Below the pieces are notes generated by a model. The model was given only the letters and a program-made list of their open reading frames with translations, had not been told where the DNA came from and did not search any database. Positions 24,442 through 32,765 of a DNA stretch of 52,753 nucleotides are shown here, piece after piece; position 1 is the first letter of the stretch; every line of letters begins with the position of its first letter. The stretch is from IMG/VR virus record IMGVR_UViG_3300033153_007861, positions 1 to 52,753 of that record. One strand, 5' to 3'. The position numbers and the translations under genes were made by a program. The stretch comes from a virus.

Positions 24442-25064
24442 GCGAAGTTTTAAAAAATGATGATGGGTTTTTAAATGTAAATAACGAGATATTAATTAGT
24501 AGTAAAGTAGTTGCAGAACAATTAGGTAGAAGACACGATGATGTTGTGAAGTTTTTATTAACTAAAATAAATGACCGAACTAGATCGGATATCTTTTTAG
24601 GTGATTATCAAGACAGCATGAATAGGTGTCAAAAAGAAATACTTTTAACCAAAAGAGGATTTACTTTATATATGTTTAGCATTAATGGACACGATGAGTT
24701 CAAGCTAAAATATATCGATAAGTTCGATAAAATGGAAAGAGCTTTAAGGGATATTCGATATATCAAGTTCAGTAGGAAACAACAGGTTGAGCAAATGAGT
24801 ATACTGCAAGATTTATTACCTGAGGAGTTAAAGAAAGATAAGATTCCGTATATTAAGGCAAATATGGTTTCAAATAAAGCTACATCTAATTACTTTGGAT
24901 TTCCTAAAATGATCAAAAAGGGAGATATGAATATTGATATGTTAGAATTAAGAGATAAGATATTAGATGACTACTTGAAACTATATGATATTGCTGGCAC
25001 TACTGATGGATTGAAAGAAATTATCTACAATAAATATAAACAGTTATCTATAAAGGAGAGTTAG
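24438..25064 (+). CDS. Rha-family phage regulatory protein (208 aa)
   Basis: 'ILISSKVVAEQLGRRHDDVVKFL' (residues 18-40) and 'EILLTKRGFTLYMFSINGHDEFKLKYIDKFDKME' are the Rha signature. GTG start after AAGGAGG, 4-bp overlap with the methyltransferase stop. Rha proteins act in phage gene control; some block growth in hosts lacking IHF. The C-terminal ~80 residues lack a recognised domain. Confidence 0.85.
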   Translation: MSEVLKNDDGFLNVNNEILISSKVVAEQLGRRHDDVVKFLLTKINDRTRSDIFLGDYQDSMNRCQKEILLTKRGFTLYMFSINGHDEFKLKYIDKFDKMERALRDIRYIKFSRKQQVEQMSILQDLLPEELKKDKIPYIKANMVSNKATSNYFGFPKMIKKGDMNIDMLELRDKILDDYLKLYDIAGTTDGLKEIIYNKYKQLSIKES

Positions 25065-25877
25065 ATGTTTGAGTTAAAAAACAAAGGTGAAACAAGAGAA
25101 TGTGCCAAATGTAATCACACTTGGTTTAAACAGTATCACTTATGGAATAATGGAGAGGAACAATATATATGTTTTCACTGTGGCACATTAACACCTATTG
25201 ATATGACGGAAACAATAATAAATGTTAGATTTAGAAGGTTACAATATGAAGAGAATGAGCGTGCAACAGTGAATAATCAAGGACTATTATTAGCAAGTAA
25301 GTTTGATTTATATAATACACAAGACAGCACTGGTGAGATATATCAATTAGAATTAAATGGAAATATTATAGGTGAAACTTCACGAGTTAAAACATTAAGA
25401 ATGATGACTAGGATTCTGCCTAAGAAGTGTCAATTAACAATAAGGGTTCAAAGTTATTCAGAATATAATACACTTAAAAATAGAATATATGCTATATTTG
25501 AGGGAGATGCACTTAGAGTTATTACACAAAGCACAAGTAATATTAGGGAGCTGACTGGAATGTCAGATACAACCTTGAATACTTTGAATAAATCAAATAA
25601 AACAACATTTAAATACAAACAATTCAAAATACACAATATGCGATTACATGACACTTACACGGTAAAGTCTAATGAAGAAGAGATATTTAAGTCAAATGTG
25701 CTGAAAGATGTTCAGAGTAGATATTTTCCTGATAAATCAGTAGATACATTAGGCAGAGCAATCAAAAATGAAAGTTTAAATGATACTGAATATACTTTGG
25801 AGGTAAATACTAACATAAGTGAAAGTAATTGTAGTATAATTCGATTAGGACTTATGAGTAAAAAGAGTGATAAGTGA
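25065..25877 (+). CDS. Hypothetical protein with N-terminal zinc ribbon (270 aa)
   Basis: Residues 13-40 hold C..C (ECAKCNHTW) and a second C..C (CFHCG) about 20 residues later, a zinc ribbon. The rest is beta-rich with no known motif. Only 0-1 bp after the Rha stop with AAGGAG in the Rha coding end. Nucleic-acid binding is inferred from the ribbon. Confidence 0.65.
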   Translation: MFELKNKGETRECAKCNHTWFKQYHLWNNGEEQYICFHCGTLTPIDMTETIINVRFRRLQYEENERATVNNQGLLLASKFDLYNTQDSTGEIYQLELNGNIIGETSRVKTLRMMTRILPKKCQLTIRVQSYSEYNTLKNRIYAIFEGDALRVITQSTSNIRELTGMSDTTLNTLNKSNKTTFKYKQFKIHNMRLHDTYTVKSNEEEIFKSNVLKDVQSRYFPDKSVDTLGRAIKNESLNDTEYTLEVNTNISESNCSIIRLGLMSKKSDK

Positions 25878-25986
25878 AGTATGATAAAAGCAATAGGTTT
25901 TAGTGACAAGTCGAGATTTAAATGTAGGGATTATTTTAAATAGCGGCACATCATCTATAATAGAATATATGTGAAAGGAGATGATT

Positions 25987-26181
25987 ATGTTTGAGCAAAA
26001 ACACGGTATGGGTGGATACACAGGATGCAAAAGTTTTAATAGTGATATTGTAAGTTATAGACTTCCTAATGAAATATACGCAACGGAAGAACAAGTGTTA
26101 TTAGAAGAAATTAAGTGGAGGATATTTCTGGAAAACATGGACAACTTAATGAAACAATTAAAAAGTGATTACTTTGAATAA
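25987..26181 (+). CDS. Hypothetical small protein (64 aa)
   Basis: ATG at 25987 is 6 bp from AAAGGAG; an ATG at 25981 overlaps the site. The N-terminus is Gly-rich, the C-terminal half helical ('EEIKWRIFLENMDNLMKQL'). A TATAAT-like box lies about 30 bp upstream. Function unknown. Confidence 0.6.
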   Translation: MFEQKHGMGGYTGCKSFNSDIVSYRLPNEIYATEEQVLLEEIKWRIFLENMDNLMKQLKSDYFE

Positions 26182-26203
26182 TAAGAAAAAAACAAAAAAG
26201 AAC

Positions 26204-26232
26204 TTGACAACGCAATATTGATGTAGTATATT
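26204..26232 (+). promoter_or_regulatory. Rightward promoter for the 26.3-30.8 kb operon
   Basis: TTGACA, 17 bp ending ATGTAG, TATATT. AAGTTCTTTTAAATGT follows at 26250-26265, identical to the leader at 22679. Confidence 0.85.
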
Positions 26233-26283
26233 AGGGTAGTGGTTAAGCTAAGTTCTTTTAAATGTTATAATTATGGAGGTATT

Positions 26284-26334
26284 ATGTGTCATAGAGTGGA
26301 TTTTAGGGCAAGCAAACAAAGCAGAAAAAATTAA
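26284..26334 (+). CDS. Mini-ORF / possible leader peptide (16 aa)
   Basis: ATG 5 bp after GGAGG encodes MCHRVDFRASKQSRKN, then stop, 15 bp before the next gene. It is the first frame on the transcript from 26204. The basic peptide has a strong ribosome site, so it is probably translated; a leader-peptide role is only a guess. Confidence 0.45.
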   Translation: MCHRVDFRASKQSRKN

Positions 26335-26349
26335 TAAATTGGAGGAGAT

Positions 26350-26718
26350 ATGAATTTATATGCAGTAATTTTTATACATCATGCACCAAAAGGTAACGAA
26401 AAAGGAATAAAAGAATATGTTTTGGCTGAAAGTGATGAGCAAATGTATGATTATATTGATAGTAAATACATGAGTTGGGATTGGAGTGATAAAGATGAAG
26501 ACCCAGAAGATTATTATATGGATGATGACGAGTGTCGTACATATAAAGACTATTTAGTTAAAATAAAAGGCGAAATGTATTCGGAACCTGATTTGGATGA
26601 TTTATTTTACGGCAGGACACTTTTTGGGTGGAAGATGATACAACAGGATTATAATGATGATTGTGCAAGTTTAATAGAATTAGGAGTGATAAGCACAATA
26701 AACAAGGAGGAAAAGTGA
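26350..26718 (+). CDS. Acidic hypothetical protein (122 aa)
   Basis: Very Asp/Glu-rich ('DKDEDPEDYYMDDDEC'). GGAGGAG site before ATG; its stop overlaps the GTG start of the NTPase by 4 bp. Acidic small phage proteins sometimes mimic DNA or inhibit host factors, but nothing here shows that directly. Confidence 0.65.
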   Translation: MNLYAVIFIHHAPKGNEKGIKEYVLAESDEQMYDYIDSKYMSWDWSDKDEDPEDYYMDDDECRTYKDYLVKIKGEMYSEPDLDDLFYGRTLFGWKMIQQDYNDDCASLIELGVISTINKEEK

Positions 26719-27431
26719 GTATATTTACAAAGAGAATAGAGGCTAGAGAGCCTGAAACACTAATGATTATAGGAAAACCCAAGTGTGGAAAAACATCCAT
26801 AGTTAGTAAATTACCTAATAGTGTTATAATAGACTATGAGGGTGGAACTAAATACATAAATCATGACCATGTGATAGATGTGGTTAATTCAGATTTCAGT
26901 ATGTGGGGAGAGTTATCTAAAATAAAAGGTCAATATGAGTTTGGGATTATAGATACTGCGACATACATGGAACAATACCTAATGACACAAATAGTTAATA
27001 GTTATAATAGTATCAGGACACCAGATAAACACATTGCTACAATAGGGGATATACCGCATGGTGGAGGATATGGAATATTGAGGCAGAAAACTGCTGCACA
27101 TATAGATTTTTTAAAATCTATCTTTAATAAATTAATAATATTGGGTCACACAAAGAGTAGGGTTATTGATAGTGACGAGATAGCATTAGATTTGGCATTA
27201 ACTGGAAAAAATGTAGACTTAGTTTTATCCGGTATGGATACTATAGCTTATATGCACAGGGATAAGGAGAATGGCGTATTGTCATTTGAAGCAAGTAGCA
27301 AAATTGTAGCTGGTTCACGAGTTAGTGCATTAGATAGGCGTAAAATCATAATATCTATTAAAAAAGAAGATAGTATCGATACTTTCTGGAGTGAAATATA
27401 TCCTGATACTTTAAAACCCAAGGAGAGATAA
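26715..27431 (+). CDS. RecA-like NTP-binding protein (AAA_24 type, 238 aa)
   Basis: Walker A 'GKPKCGKTS' (residues 20-28), Walker B-like 'EFGIIDTATYMEQ', and 'IILGHTKSR' further on: the pattern of AAA_24 phage NTPases. GTG at 26715 follows AAGGAGG; a TTG farther upstream has no site. Such proteins usually serve in phage DNA recombination or repair. Confidence 0.82.
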   Translation: MSIFTKRIEAREPETLMIIGKPKCGKTSIVSKLPNSVIIDYEGGTKYINHDHVIDVVNSDFSMWGELSKIKGQYEFGIIDTATYMEQYLMTQIVNSYNSIRTPDKHIATIGDIPHGGGYGILRQKTAAHIDFLKSIFNKLIILGHTKSRVIDSDEIALDLALTGKNVDLVLSGMDTIAYMHRDKENGVLSFEASSKIVAGSRVSALDRRKIIISIKKEDSIDTFWSEIYPDTLKPKER

Positions 27432-27433
27432 TT

Positions 27434-28108
27434 ATGGATATTACATTAATTAATTGGACAACAAACGAAATAGATACAGTGTATTCTGCTGCTAAATTAT
27501 GTACTAATAAATTGGATTACTGGGAAAACATTGTAGAATCGATAAAAATAAGTGATAAAATTAAAAAGAAATTGATACAAATAATTGTAGAAAGTGGTCA
27601 CCATTCAGTACTGGAGCATATAAATCTTACATTCGGCATAAGCGGGATAAGTAGAGCAAGTGGTAGGCAATTATTAAGATCAAGGATAGCATCCTTTACA
27701 GAGAAATCTCAAAGGTATGTAGAAATGGATGATATATGCTTCATTAAACCTGAATCTATATCTAGGAATAGTAAAACCAATCTGGCATTTGATAAACTTA
27801 TGGCTGATATTCAGAATATGTATGATGAAATGATCGAGCTAGGAATACCAAAAGAGGATGCTAGGTTTATTCTACCTAATGCAACACCTACTGACATGGT
27901 TATAACTCTTAATTTTAGGGAATTAATGCACATTTGTAGTGGTAGATTGTGTACAAAAGCTCAATGGGAAATACGGGGGGTCGTAGAAGCCATGAAAGAA
28001 GAAGTTGAGAAGTGTCTGGGGAAATTCTGGAGTGATATGTTAGTACCTAAATGTGTGTCACTAGGGAAATGTAATGAAAAAAAGAGTTGTGGATATATAA
28101 ACAAGTAA
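27434..28108 (+). CDS. thyX: Flavin-dependent thymidylate synthase (224 aa)
   Basis: 'GHHSVLEH' (residues 55-62), 'RQLLRSRIASFTEKSQRYVE' (the RHRxxSxNxxSxRY motif at about 82-95, with His replaced by Ser in the second position) and 'ATPTDMVITLNFRELMHICSGRLCTKAQWEIR' near the C-terminus identify ThyX. It makes dTMP from dUMP with FAD and methylene-tetrahydrofolate. Length is normal. AAGGAGAG site, 2 bp after the NTPase. Confidence 0.93.
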   Translation: MDITLINWTTNEIDTVYSAAKLCTNKLDYWENIVESIKISDKIKKKLIQIIVESGHHSVLEHINLTFGISGISRASGRQLLRSRIASFTEKSQRYVEMDDICFIKPESISRNSKTNLAFDKLMADIQNMYDEMIELGIPKEDARFILPNATPTDMVITLNFRELMHICSGRLCTKAQWEIRGVVEAMKEEVEKCLGKFWSDMLVPKCVSLGKCNEKKSCGYINK

Positions 28109-28120
28109 ATGAGATGTGAT

Positions 28121-28285
28121 ATGGGAGTTTTAACAATAGTTTCATTGATACTTATGACATTAAAATTAATGAGTATTACAAGTGTGAGTTGGGTAGTAGT
28201 AATCTTACCTTTTATGGTAGAATTTATAGTCGCATTGGTGGTTTTATTTATTACAGTATACATTGGAATGAAATCTAAGAAATAA
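28121..28285 (+). CDS. Small membrane protein (54-58 aa)
   Basis: An unbroken frame right after thyX; ATG at 28121 or, directly after the thyX stop, ATG at 28109. Two hydrophobic stretches ('VLTIVSLILMTLKLM' and 'WVVVILPFMVEFIVALVVLFITVYIGM') with a basic tail (KSKK). Ribosome site is weak. Unknown function. Confidence 0.5.
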   Translation: MGVLTIVSLILMTLKLMSITSVSWVVVILPFMVEFIVALVVLFITVYIGMKSKK

Positions 28286-28328
28286 TTAACAATAAGGCTT
28301 GCGAAAGTGAGCCTACAAGGAGGTTATA

Positions 28329-28463
28329 ATGAATGAAATGATATTTGTTTACTACGAACCAAGTCCACTTGTATATAAAATGGTATTTTTATTGTCTGCA
28401 TCACCATTCATATATGTAATATTGGCTTTTTTGTGGACTAAAGTTATAAAAAAAATGATTGAC
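28329..28463 (+). CDS. Small membrane protein (44 aa)
   Basis: AAGGAGG 5 bp before ATG 28329. A single membrane span ('MVFLLSASPFIYVILAFLW') follows an aromatic N-terminus; the tail is basic. Unknown function; too short for most gene finders. Confidence 0.55.
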
Positions 28464-28510
28464 AATTATAAATATTGGAAAGACTAACTCTTAAGTAAAG
28501 GAGACTGAAA

Positions 28511-29167
28511 ATGATTAAGTATAAAGTTTGGATCAGAAGTTTTGATATTGAAGAAATAGACATAGTGAAAGAAACCAAGAGTTTTGTATATTGCAATATA
28601 GGTTTTGTCGGCAATTTGGATTTACACAAGGAAAGCAAGAACTCAAAAGAAGGAATTTATTTCGATACTAGAGAAGAGGCGACACAATATGTGTTGTCAG
28701 TAGCAAGTGAAAAACAAGCATTTTATAACAAAGTAATAGAGGATAATAGCCCTAGTTGTGATTACAAGTACACCAAACATGATATAGATATTGCTAAGTT
28801 GATTTACTTTCAAGAGGTAGTAGTTACAAGTATAGTGGAATTGTGTGAGAAGAAAATACAGGTATTAGGTGCGATGAAGAAAAAACCCAAAGCTTTAGAA
28901 TTTTACATCAATTTATTGGATTATTACATGCCAATAGATGAGAAACTAAAAGGTAATACTGACAACAACTCAACTGCACTTCAAGATTCACTAACACCTA
29001 ACCAAATGAATACTTTCGCAAGAGCAGTGTTTACAGCATTAGAATTGATAGAAAAACATGGTCACAACAGATCAATATGGAATAAAATAGAAAATATGTA
29101 TAATTTAGTTCATGCAAATAACTATGTTGCCAACAGGGCAGCATTTAACACAGGATTTGGAGGTTAA
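28511..29167 (+). CDS. Hypothetical protein (218 aa)
   Basis: Good AAAGGAG site. The N-terminus is beta-like; the C-terminal half is helical with 'NQMNTFARAVFTALELIEKHGHNRSIWNKIENMYN'. No family recognised. Followed by the next gene 2 bp later. Confidence 0.65.
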   Translation: MIKYKVWIRSFDIEEIDIVKETKSFVYCNIGFVGNLDLHKESKNSKEGIYFDTREEATQYVLSVASEKQAFYNKVIEDNSPSCDYKYTKHDIDIAKLIYFQEVVVTSIVELCEKKIQVLGAMKKKPKALEFYINLLDYYMPIDEKLKGNTDNNSTALQDSLTPNQMNTFARAVFTALELIEKHGHNRSIWNKIENMYNLVHANNYVANRAAFNTGFGG

Positions 29168-29169
29168 GA

Positions 29170-29685
29170 ATGAAGTGGAAAAAAGGTGATATTTTGGTTA
29201 GTATTGATGGTGAGAAAGAGGTACTTGGGGTGATGGATAATCTATATGTCATGAGCTGTATTGATAATTTTGAACTAGTAGATGGAATGTATCTTGAACA
29301 AGAGTTAATTAATCTTGGTTACGACTTACCAGTTCCAAAGAAAATGCACCTAGGTACTACTGAGAGTTCTCTGTATATCTGGTACGACAATGTGTCAATC
29401 GGATATATTGATGAAGACGGGGAATGTCGCATATTAAATTCAAACTATTCTATCCAAAATCACAATCAATGGAGAAAAGACGGATGTTTGATTGATAGTA
29501 CTATTATTGAATGGAATGATAGTGAATATGAACTAGCAAAATCTAGCATAGGTAGTATAGTACTAAGAAAAGCAGGTGTGATTGATGGAGTTATTTACAA
29601 TTTCCATTACACTCGTTATGAGCATAACTGTAATGACGACAATATTATACGACATAAACATAATAATTGCCCTATAGGGTTTTAA
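29170..29685 (+). CDS. Hypothetical protein, paralog of the C-terminus of the 40.4-kb gene (171 aa)
   Basis: The last ~105 residues match the C-terminus of the minus-strand gene at 40385-41170: shared 'IG.I', 'ILN', 'N.WRKDG', 'W...EY', 'G.IY' and a closing 'NI.RHK.N..PI.F'. So the phage carries two copies of an unnamed ~100-residue domain in opposite operons. AGG-rich site in the end of the previous gene. Confidence 0.65.
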   Translation: MKWKKGDILVSIDGEKEVLGVMDNLYVMSCIDNFELVDGMYLEQELINLGYDLPVPKKMHLGTTESSLYIWYDNVSIGYIDEDGECRILNSNYSIQNHNQWRKDGCLIDSTIIEWNDSEYELAKSSIGSIVLRKAGVIDGVIYNFHYTRYEHNCNDDNIIRHKHNNCPIGF

Positions 29686-29700
29686 AAAAGGGGAATTAAA

Positions 29701-30189
29701 TTGAATAGAATAACGGACAGAGAGTATGTTAGAAATATGAGTGATGCTGATTTTAAGAAATATCACAGGAACTACATGGAAAAGATCAGTGATAGATTAG
29801 AAAGGTGTCGAACCAGCTTTGACAAGGAGCTTTATTCATTCAATTTGCTTGCAATTGGCAATGTGTGTCCTAATTGTAATGAACAGTTTAATTCTAAATG
29901 GTCACACGGTAAACACCAAACCTGTAGTAGTTGTACATCGGAGTTTGGATCTTGGGGAAACGCAGTATGTTTAATGAAAATAACTCAACAAGAAGTTGAT
30001 AATATTTTAATTACGTATTTTTCAGATGTAGAGACACGCAATGTGCAAAGATTATACTTTGATACAGAGTTTGAATCTTGGGGTAGAAATATAAACAATA
30101 ATGATAAATTAGGACTCATATCTGAATTATTAAGAAGACGACAAAATGGTACATTAGATCAATTTATTGTTAATACGAAATCGATATAA
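29701..30189 (+). CDS. Hypothetical protein with zinc ribbon (162 aa)
   Basis: TTG start after AAGGGG. C..C pairs 'CPNC' and 'CSSC' about 20 residues apart form a zinc ribbon near the middle; the C-terminal part is helical and charged. Possibly nucleic-acid binding. No family recognised. Confidence 0.62.
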   Translation: MNRITDREYVRNMSDADFKKYHRNYMEKISDRLERCRTSFDKELYSFNLLAIGNVCPNCNEQFNSKWSHGKHQTCSSCTSEFGSWGNAVCLMKITQQEVDNILITYFSDVETRNVQRLYFDTEFESWGRNINNNDKLGLISELLRRRQNGTLDQFIVNTKSI

Positions 30190-30200
30190 GGAGGATTTAA

Positions 30201-30761
30201 TTGAAAGAAATTAAACAAAATGGAAATACGGTTGAAATAGGCGATAATGGTATGAAAAGAGATAGTAGTGATAGAAAACCAAGATACGACCTTATTTCAG
30301 CAGGTTTCCACAGTACGGTACAGGATTATGTATTTGAGAAGATCGATGTTGATTTATATAATATATCAAATAAGTTATTTCAAGTAGCCAAGGATAGCAA
30401 TATAGAGTTTCTTGGTGAGCTGCTTGGTAATATTATTCAGTATGATATATATGTAAATGGAAACGGTAATTTAGTTGACTACTTAAATGACAACATACTT
30501 TACTATTGGGAATCATTAGCGTTCAGGTTAAGTGATGGTGCTAAGTATTATGGTGCTAATAACTGGAAGAAAGCAAGAGGATTAGAGGAGTACGAGAGGT
30601 TTATTGAAAGTTTTGTAAGGCATAGTTTTGAGGTATTAAGAAACAGCATAGATGAAGAGCATATATCAGGAGTAATGTTTAATTTAATGGGAATACACTA
30701 CATGAGAGAAAACGGGTTTGTGAACTACAAACCAATTATTGAAATAAGCATGGATTTATAA
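30201..30761 (+). CDS. DUF5664-like dNTP pyrophosphohydrolase (186 aa)
   Basis: 'KPRYDLISAG' (residues ~27-36), 'LSDGAKYYGANNWKKA', 'ESFVRHSFEVL' and 'DEEHISGVMFNLMGIHY' follow the DUF5664 pattern (KPRYDLI, GA.KYG..NW, RH, DE..H...A..N). Members include MazZ, a dATP/dGTP pyrophosphohydrolase of Z-genome phages, but no purZ is seen here. TTG start 6 bp after AAGGAGG. Likely dNTP pool control together with ThyX. Confidence 0.75.
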   Translation: MKEIKQNGNTVEIGDNGMKRDSSDRKPRYDLISAGFHSTVQDYVFEKIDVDLYNISNKLFQVAKDSNIEFLGELLGNIIQYDIYVNGNGNLVDYLNDNILYYWESLAFRLSDGAKYYGANNWKKARGLEEYERFIESFVRHSFEVLRNSIDEEHISGVMFNLMGIHYMRENGFVNYKPIIEISMDL

Positions 30762-30768
30762 AAATATT

Positions 30769-30794
30769 TAAGTGGTGTAAAAGCCACTTTTTTA
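30769..30794 (+). terminator. Intrinsic terminator after the 26-30 kb operon
   Basis: AAGTGG, loop TGTAAAAG, CCACTT followed by T-tract. A near copy lies on the minus strand at 46755-46780. Confidence 0.85.
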
Positions 30795-30818
30795 TATTCA
30801 TTTTTTAGTAAAAAACTA

Positions 30819-30847
30819 TTGACAAATGATTCAATATGTATTATATT
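30819..30847 (+). promoter_or_regulatory. Rightward promoter for the 30.9-32.8 kb operon
   Basis: TTGACA, 17 bp, TATATT, directly after the terminator at 30769. Confidence 0.88.
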
Positions 30848-30873
30848 GAGTGTATACTAAAAGGAGGTTCAAT

Positions 30874-31188
30874 ATGAATTTATATAACAAGGTAGCATTG
30901 GTGATAGCAATATCGGGATTATTGATTTTATCAATAACATCACATATAGCAATTATCAACATTGAGAAAGTTCACAGAAGTACAGTGGTAAATTTTGAGA
31001 CCCAAGTAGATAGTTTAGCCAAGCGAGTAGTATCACTTAGTGACAGTTTAAGGGAAACAAATATTACACTCAAGGTATGTAGCGAGCTTACAGTACAAAA
31101 CAGCTTATTAGTACAGAGTAGTAATAGATTAAATGCGGTACATACAAAGGCTCTTAAAGGGATCTTTAAACACCTAGGAGTTAAATAG
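30874..31188 (+). CDS. Membrane-anchored coiled-coil protein (104 aa)
   Basis: ATG at 30874 is 6 bp after AAGGAGG. Residues 7-28 form one membrane span ('VALVIAISGLLILSITSHIAII'); the rest is a soluble helix with heptads ('VDSLAKRVVSLSDSLRETN'). The shape resembles an i-spanin, but it is far from the lysis genes, so this is not called. Confidence 0.65.
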   Translation: MNLYNKVALVIAISGLLILSITSHIAIINIEKVHRSTVVNFETQVDSLAKRVVSLSDSLRETNITLKVCSELTVQNSLLVQSSNRLNAVHTKALKGIFKHLGVK

Positions 31189-31589
31189 TGTATTATGAAA
31201 AGACAATCATGCAAGAGGAAATAGATAAATATAAACTCGGTGAAGTATTAAAGCAAGTAGTGGAAAAAGATTTATCATTACGAGAATTTGCTGACTATAA
31301 ACACAGTACATTATTTATCAATTTCCTAAATATGATTTCAGAAGATATATTACGAGACCAATCATTTTCATTGACATATGAAGAGGAATCGGAAGGTATG
31401 TTCTTTACTACCAAGGGCGATATAGAAGTAGAAATTGAAATATATGCGGATTTTAATCGTGATTATGATATGCCGCCAGATTACATCGTAAATGATAGTA
31501 GGGAAATGATTATAGAAGGCAGTATGATAGCATTAATGGTAAATAAACAAGATGATACTTATTGGTTCAGTATTGATAACTTAACATAA
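31188..31589 (+). CDS. Hypothetical protein (133 aa)
   Basis: GTG start overlapping the previous stop (TAGTG) and 8 bp from AGGAG. Acidic; helical N-terminus, beta C-terminus. Function unknown. Confidence 0.6.
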   Translation: MYYEKTIMQEEIDKYKLGEVLKQVVEKDLSLREFADYKHSTLFINFLNMISEDILRDQSFSLTYEEESEGMFFTTKGDIEVEIEIYADFNRDYDMPPDYIVNDSREMIIEGSMIALMVNKQDDTYWFSIDNLT

Positions 31590-31598
31590 GGAGGTAGT

Positions 31599-31907
31599 AT
31601 GAAAGTTGGTGATATGTTAAATAGAATAGGGACTTCGCAGTATCATAGAGTATGCCTAATAGATATATCTAAAGGGAACGACGGAGCAAATATTACTATA
31701 TATCATCTTAGTGCCGCCAATCATAATTTTCACCTTTATTCAGGACTCAATAGCTATGTAATAGAGGAGATAGAGGAGAAATTTATACTTGTAGATACAA
31801 TACATTTATCAGTAGAGGAAATAGTGAGGGAGTTGGGGTTAAATGTCAATGTTATTGTTTATTCACAGGAGTTAGTTAAAAAAAGGGGTTGTTATGGAAA
31901 AAGCTAG
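31599..31907 (+). CDS. Hypothetical protein (102 aa)
   Basis: AAGGAGG site before ATG. Beta-rich start 'MKVGDMLNRIG...HRVCLIDIS'; overlaps the next gene by 14 bp. No motif. Confidence 0.6.
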   Translation: MKVGDMLNRIGTSQYHRVCLIDISKGNDGANITIYHLSAANHNFHLYSGLNSYVIEEIEEKFILVDTIHLSVEEIVRELGLNVNVIVYSQELVKKRGCYGKS

Positions 31908-32190
31908 ATGGAAGGTAATTAAGGATTACCCAGAATACAAAATTAATCAGTATGGGCAGGTTCGATTAATAGGAGATGATAGTGACATTATTTCCGCAAT
32001 TTATCAGCGTTCATACACAGGATTAGCAGTTAAGCTTAGGAATCATAAAACTAACAAGGCTACATATAAGGCTGTCAGAAGCCTTGTGTATAAGCACTTC
32101 GTAGAGGACAAGGGTGATATAATAATTTCTCATAGGGACAGGGATATACACAACACTTACTATAAAAACTTAGTACACGGGAGGATATAA
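31894..32190 (+). CDS. NUMOD4/HNH-like protein, probably without nuclease activity (98 aa)
   Basis: 'ARWKVIKDYPEYKINQYGQVR' is a NUMOD4-type start of homing endonucleases. The later 'AVRSLVYKHFVEDKGDIIISHRDRDIHNTYYKNLVHG' aligns with the HNH_3 core, but the first catalytic His is missing (R/S at that place) and the protein is shorter than active enzymes. It may be a decayed homing endonuclease or a DNA-binding domestication. Confidence 0.72.
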   Translation: MEKARWKVIKDYPEYKINQYGQVRLIGDDSDIISAIYQRSYTGLAVKLRNHKTNKATYKAVRSLVYKHFVEDKGDIIISHRDRDIHNTYYKNLVHGRI

Positions 32191-32765
32191 TGAGTAATAA
32201 CGAAATAAAACAATTGGAATTGACAGTGGAGATGGCAAAAGAGATGTACGAGACTGCAAGCGAAGCAGTAAAAAAGATGCTGGAAGTTAATTTTACTCCA
32301 GAGGAATTAGGTGTTGATAATAGACCTAGAAAGTTTGGAGATTTAGGATATATAGGTGGTTTTTATTTCCATGATAATAAAATAAAATACAGTCATAACT
32401 TAACTGCTGATCCTATTTTAAATCCATTAGCCGCACCAACAATAGATGATATAGAATCTTATTTGGCGAAGTGTCAACTTCTACAATTAGCAAAGGCTCT
32501 GAATGATGGCGAGGTGAATAAGGAGTGGATTAATAATGCGGAGGAAGTTTTCTTTGTAGATAATGTAAATGGGAGTACTCAATACAAAAAAAACTTCCTG
32601 TATACAGTATGCACATTTTATATAAGCTCACATAGAAAAGATGTATTGTTCAAGAGAGAAGAGGATGCGTTGTTTAGTCTGAAACATCATCGTAAACTTT
32701 GGCTACAGTATTTCATGTTAGATGCGGATGTGACTGACTGGAATAGAGCAACTTATAAAGTGTAA
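32190..32765 (+). CDS. Hypothetical phage protein (191 aa)
   Basis: Starts 'MSNNEIKQLELTVEMAKEMYETASEAVKKMLEVNF' and ends with 'FKREEDALFSLKHHRKLWLQYF', a layout I have seen in unnamed proteins of phages from varied hosts. Function unknown. Overlaps the previous gene by 1 bp. Last gene of the rightward block. Confidence 0.65.
   Translation: MSNNEIKQLELTVEMAKEMYETASEAVKKMLEVNFTPEELGVDNRPRKFGDLGYIGGFYFHDNKIKYSHNLTADPILNPLAAPTIDDIESYLAKCQLLQLAKALNDGEVNKEWINNAEEVFFVDNVNGSTQYKKNFLYTVCTFYISSHRKDVLFKREEDALFSLKHHRKLWLQYFMLDADVTDWNRATYKV

Noticed and set aside
30201-30761. Z-genome (2-aminoadenine) phage
   Set aside because: Only a DUF5664-like gene is seen; purZ, datZ and a dedicated polymerase are absent.
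30874-31188. Spanin call for the membrane-anchored coiled-coil protein
   Set aside because: It lies in an early operon 20 kb from the lysis genes; shape alone is not enough.
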